From Anaerolineaceae bacterium (GTDB lineage: Bacteria; Chloroflexota; Anaerolineae; Aggregatilineales; Phototrophicaceae), in NCBI GenBank assembly GCA_020634165.1, contig JACKCF010000003.1, positions 1-64,000 on the forward strand: a DNA stretch of 64,000 nt. Direction: 5' to 3'. The first letter of the stretch is position 1, and every line of letters begins with the position of its first letter. A program made the position numbers and the translations under genes. Below, piece after piece: positions 60,734 to 64,000 of this stretch. The notes beneath the pieces are model-generated. The model saw only the letters and a list, made by a program, of their open reading frames with translations, did not search any database and was not told where the DNA came from.

Positions 60734-62473
60734 ATGAAATCTTTTTCTACCTCACAATCACAAAGTCTTAGGCAGAAGCTTAACTGGCTCCATGACAATT
60801 TGGTAGAGCCACCCGCCAGCATCACCGATCCACAGCAGCGCTCACTCATGCACATGTTGAGTGTTCTTTATATGTTTATGCTGCCGGTTGTCCTCTTCCT
60901 GGCGCTATTCAATATTGTTACGGGTTCCCCATTAGAGGTCTATCTCGCACTTTTTGTCGGCTTCCTGGTAGTGACCATTGGCTATACACTGACCCGCATT
61001 GGCCAGGTGCAGATCGGCTTTCTGTTATCGGTCGTCGTGGGTATGGCGATCATCGTCATTCGTTCAGCCTACTCTGAGTTCCCGCATGCGGAAATTTTTT
61101 TGCTGGTAGCGGTGACGCTCGGTGTCGCCATCGCGATGCCGCTGCGGTATACGCTGTTGGTCAGTATCGTCAATATAGCTATCGTCGTCATCTTCGGCAT
61201 GGTGATGACGGATATTAACAGAGGCATTATTCAGGATTACGTCATCCATATGCTGCTGATGCAAAGCCTGATTCTGCTGTTTACATATAACCGGCAAAAG
61301 GTTGAAGGTAATCTCGCCAAGCAGCAGACAACATCGCAAACTCGCCTGCAATTGACGATGTCGCATATTCCAGGCATCTTATGGACGTTTGATAAGAATC
61401 TTCAGCCGACATCTATTGCGGGGCAAGGTATTTATATCGGGGAGAACGAAGGCAAAGCTATTCCTGGTGATATTCTTCCCTGGCCTCTCCACCCGGATTC
61501 TGGCAATCCGACCAGCTTTATGCAGCGCGTCCTGAATGGGGAATCGGTGACATATGAACGCACAACCAATCAGGGGCTATACCAATATGCACTGCAACCC
61601 CTGGTAGAAAATAACGTTATCGTTGGTGGCATCGGCCTTGTTATTGATATGAGTGAGCGGCGGCGGTCGGAACTCCAGGCGCAGCAGTTGCTGGCAGCGA
61701 AAGAGCGCTCGAATGCGATGGCAAAGTTCATCCAGGCGGCCTCGCACGACATCAAGAACCCGCTGTCTACGATCAATACCAGCCTGTATATGATGAAGCG
61801 CGACCCGAATAGCGGCAAACAGGACGAACGCATCAGCGTCATTGAAAAGCAGATTGATCGGTTGATGGCGATTCTGGATAGTTTTTCCAAAATGGCGGAA
61901 CTGGAACGCAACGAATATCTGCCGACTATCCCAACAGACATCGTCCGCATGTTAAGCGACCTTGTCGATAATCGCAGGCATCACCTTAAAGATGACTCGG
62001 TGCAGCTTTATCTGGATGTGGAAGGGGCTGTACCTAACGTCCAGATCAATGAGGAAACGATGCAGCGCGCGATTTCCAACGTGTTGGATAATGCAATTAC
62101 GTTTACGCCAGGTGGCGGCGAGATCAGCGTGCGCACTTATGAGGATCGGGGAAAGGTCGTTATTGAAGTCGAAGACAACGGCCTAGGCATTTCAGAATCA
62201 GACCTGCCCTACGTGTTTGAACCCTTCTTCCGAGGTGCAGAACATCGGCCTATTGATGGCGGCAGCACCGGTCTGGGACTTTCCATCACTAAGCGCGTAA
62301 TTGAGCAGCATAAAGGTCGTATTTCCATTGCCAGCGCGGAAGGTGCTGGAACGACAGTGCGTATCACCCTGCCGAACATCGTCAGCAATGTGGAAATCGG
62401 GGAAGTGACCAAGATGCCCGATATGTCCGCATCGACGGTCACGAGGCGAATGACAGCTCTTAAAAGCATCTAG
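60734..62473 (+). CDS. Membrane sensor histidine kinase, orphan
   Basis: 579 residues: five to six membrane helices (about 40-190), a PAS-like segment (RLQLTMSHIPGILWTFDKNL), a coiled coil, the dimerisation box with His338 (AASHDIKNPLSTIN) and an HATPase_c domain with the N box (ISNVLDNAITFTPGGGEI), G1 (VEDNGLGISESDLPYVFEPFF) and G2 (GSTGLGLSITKRVIEQHKG). The membrane part lacks a large outer domain, so it may sense the membrane or a small ligand. No response-regulator gene adjoins it. Confidence 0.93.
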   Translation: MKSFSTSQSQSLRQKLNWLHDNLVEPPASITDPQQRSLMHMLSVLYMFMLPVVLFLALFNIVTGSPLEVYLALFVGFLVVTIGYTLTRIGQVQIGFLLSVVVGMAIIVIRSAYSEFPHAEIFLLVAVTLGVAIAMPLRYTLLVSIVNIAIVVIFGMVMTDINRGIIQDYVIHMLLMQSLILLFTYNRQKVEGNLAKQQTTSQTRLQLTMSHIPGILWTFDKNLQPTSIAGQGIYIGENEGKAIPGDILPWPLHPDSGNPTSFMQRVLNGESVTYERTTNQGLYQYALQPLVENNVIVGGIGLVIDMSERRRSELQAQQLLAAKERSNAMAKFIQAASHDIKNPLSTINTSLYMMKRDPNSGKQDERISVIEKQIDRLMAILDSFSKMAELERNEYLPTIPTDIVRMLSDLVDNRRHHLKDDSVQLYLDVEGAVPNVQINEETMQRAISNVLDNAITFTPGGGEISVRTYEDRGKVVIEVEDNGLGISESDLPYVFEPFFRGAEHRPIDGGSTGLGLSITKRVIEQHKGRISIASAEGAGTTVRITLPNIVSNVEIGEVTKMPDMSASTVTRRMTALKSI

Positions 62474-62572
62474 ATAACTCGATTACGCATTTGAGCGTGA
62501 TTCGGCTGTTTTAGACCTAAGAATCTGGAATAATAGAGGCATTGTCCATGTAAGCTGACACGGATAATCCTT

Positions 62573-63340
62573 ATGCAACTCACTTGCCCGAACTGTCAGA
62601 CACCTATTCCACCAGAGAATGTCAATATTCAGAAGACGCTCGCGCTGTGCCCAGAGTGCGGTTCTGTCTTTAATTTTAGCGAGGACCAGCAATCGAGCAT
62701 CAAGGTCAAGCGGCGTAAAGCAAAAAAACCGTCTTACCTCACCATCCACGACAATGACGATAATGGTCTGCATCTGAGCTATCCCATGTTGGTGGGTAGA
62801 ACGAACAAGATCGTCCTGGGGGTTCTGCTGTCCGTTCTGGTTGCTTTTATGGTCCTTGTCGGCAACGAACTTCTGGCAGATGGCAAGATTCTCCCCGTCA
62901 TCCTATTAGGGCTGATCTTTGGGGGTATGGGCGCTGCCCTGGCTAGCTCATTCCTAATGCGTTCGCATTTGCAACTGGCTGATGATGGTTTTTCTGCTTA
63001 CAGTTGGCCTATCCCAATGAATAAAGTCGACTTATATAACGAGGAAATTATCGAGTTCACGTATGAGGAAATGACCGCCACGCTGGAATCAGCCCACACA
63101 TCTGCGCGCTTCAACGTTTATGCACTCCTGGCGGGTGATCGCAAGCGCCTGATTACGGGGAGTATCTCCGAGGAGAATCTGGCGGCGTACATCGCGCAGG
63201 AACTGAACCAGCGCCTGAACGAGAGCCGTATGAGCGAATCCGCTATCGGCAATCTGCGTGATGGCGACCTCGTTGATGAGCCGGAGTTGATCGAGGATTT
63301 GGCGTTCTTAGAGGATGAGGCGTCGGCCTCGCAGCAATAG
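62573..63340 (+). CDS. Zinc-ribbon membrane protein
   Basis: 255 residues: an N-terminal zinc ribbon with two CxxC pairs (LTCPNCQTPIP, ALCPECGSVFNF), a basic stretch (KVKRRKAKKPS), two membrane helices (IVLGVLLSVLVAFMVLVG and ILPVILLGLIFGGMGAAL) and a C-terminal cytoplasmic beta region of PH-like type ending in an acidic tail. Zinc-ribbon membrane proteins of this sort are common and unassigned. It lies 100 bp downstream of the histidine kinase in the same direction. Confidence 0.75.
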   Translation: MQLTCPNCQTPIPPENVNIQKTLALCPECGSVFNFSEDQQSSIKVKRRKAKKPSYLTIHDNDDNGLHLSYPMLVGRTNKIVLGVLLSVLVAFMVLVGNELLADGKILPVILLGLIFGGMGAALASSFLMRSHLQLADDGFSAYSWPIPMNKVDLYNEEIIEFTYEEMTATLESAHTSARFNVYALLAGDRKRLITGSISEENLAAYIAQELNQRLNESRMSESAIGNLRDGDLVDEPELIEDLAFLEDEASASQQ

Positions 63341-63378
63341 CGCCCTATCCCTGTTTTAAGCTCGGTATTAAGATCATA

Positions 63379-63993
63379 CTACCCACCTAGTGACCGTTTC
63401 AGCCCTTCCGTGCTATAGGTGACGCTGCACTCAGCAAAAGGGTTTGCGATGGCATAGTCCAAACATTTGCTTTGTACATCGACCACTGCCGAACCCCGGA
63501 TAATAAGCGTTCCAGCATCTTGAAAACGCAAGAAATCGAGATCGTAAAACATTTGGACCAACGGATCACCATCAGGGCTGTATATGATCCGCTGATTGAC
63601 ATACACCGTGCCAATTTGCCGGTCAGCCACATCTTCAATCAAACAGACTTCATAGCGTTCGGCGTTTTCTAGTTCCAGTACGTCACAACTGTGGAGATTG
63701 CCACATAGCGTGAACGATGCACCGACTGAATCTTCGCTATGGACGAGGTCAGCTACAGAATGTCGTCCAGAAGTTGAACAGATAATCCGGTGTTGCAGGT
63801 TGGCATCCGAGTAGAAAAGCACCTGAGCGCCAATGAGAATGACGACAAATGCAGTCAACAGTGCTCGACATCGCGGTGACTTTGTCACTACCAGAACGCA
63901 CCCCAACAATAGGGGTATGGAGATCAGAATGGTAGCGACAATCAATTCGGCGAGTGGCAGGACCAAGTAAACGACGAAGGGAACAATCGTCAA
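63379..63993 (-). CDS. Membrane protein with extracytoplasmic domain, possibly cut by window end
   Basis: About 204 residues from a TTG at 63993; the frame is open to the window edge, so the true start may lie beyond 64000. Two or three membrane helices (VPFVVYLVLPLAELIVATIL, ILISIPLLLGCVLVV, ALLTAFVVILIGAQVLFY) are followed by a Cys-containing outer domain (IICSTSG, TLCGNLHSCDVLEL, SKCLDYAI). Family not recognised. Confidence 0.6.
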   Translation of the reverse strand: MTIVPFVVYLVLPLAELIVATILISIPLLLGCVLVVTKSPRCRALLTAFVVILIGAQVLFYSDANLQHRIICSTSGRHSVADLVHSEDSVGASFTLCGNLHSCDVLELENAERYEVCLIEDVADRQIGTVYVNQRIIYSPDGDPLVQMFYDLDFLRFQDAGTLIIRGSAVVDVQSKCLDYAIANPFAECSVTYSTEGLKRSLGG

Positions 63994-64000
63994 CGATGCG

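Noticed and set aside
1..64000. tRNA, rRNA, prophage or integrase genes
   Set aside because: No cloverleaf, rRNA core or phage gene was recognised in any gap on either strand. The only mobile element is the IS110.

Overview
The window is a stretch of bacterial chromosome with moderate-to-high GC content and no rRNA or tRNA gene that I could find. The gene set fits a Chloroflexota (Anaerolineae-like) bacterium. It has many secreted proteins with Ser/Thr/Pro-rich linkers, TolB-like propellers, TPR and LRR proteins, a CpaF-type ATPase, an extracytoplasmic penicillin-binding protein with an NTF2-like domain, an EF-P with arginine at the modification site, and a giant YfhO-flippase fusion. This placement is inferred from gene style only; no marker gene in the window settles it.

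Layout. 1-7.0 kb: the 3' part of an ABC-transporter ATPase gene, a large membrane-anchored partner, a secreted propeller, a house-cleaning NTP phosphatase with a TetR regulator, and a divergent SDR reductase with a likely two-site operator. 7.0-23.4 kb: efp with a clear promoter and terminator, an orphan CpaF ATPase, a degenerate protein kinase, a DinB protein, a LysM surface protein, a five-gene minus-strand set (a small membrane protein, two zinc ribbons, two LRR proteins), a penicillin-binding protein, a TPR-like secreted protein and rho with a long leader. 23.4-31.4 kb: a 58-residue glycine-zipper protein, a pentapeptide-repeat/TIR fusion, gatC, a PPOX protein, a BrkB-type membrane protein, a nitrilase homologue lacking its catalytic cysteine, and a lipoprotein.

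31.4-40.3 kb is the accessory core. A modular intergenic repeat family (units of about 117-127 bp, with degenerate copies out to 40.26 kb) is interrupted by a complete IS110-family element. The non-coding end of that element carries a candidate bridge RNA. Its 5' hairpin, target-binding loop and donor-binding loop can be read from the sequence, and the guide segments match the element's own ends and the repeat it landed in. The same region carries the YfhO-flippase fusion, a PIN-type toxin-antitoxin pair and guaA.

40.3-64 kb: a secreted trypsin-like protease, a propeller, two TPR membrane proteins, a SRPBCC/TetR pair, a GT4 glycosyltransferase, an aldo-keto reductase with a MerR regulator, a GT2 glycosyltransferase, an FHA protein, two tandem paralogues with almost identical 5' halves and divergent membrane halves, two DUF3298-like proteins, a Uma2 protein, an AT-rich DUF6414-like gene, oligoendopeptidase F, an orphan sensor kinase and two membrane proteins.

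The most interesting observation is the IS110 element. Its ends can be fixed by restoring the periodicity of the interrupted repeat, and the ends fixed that way agree with the guide sequences in the candidate bridge RNA.
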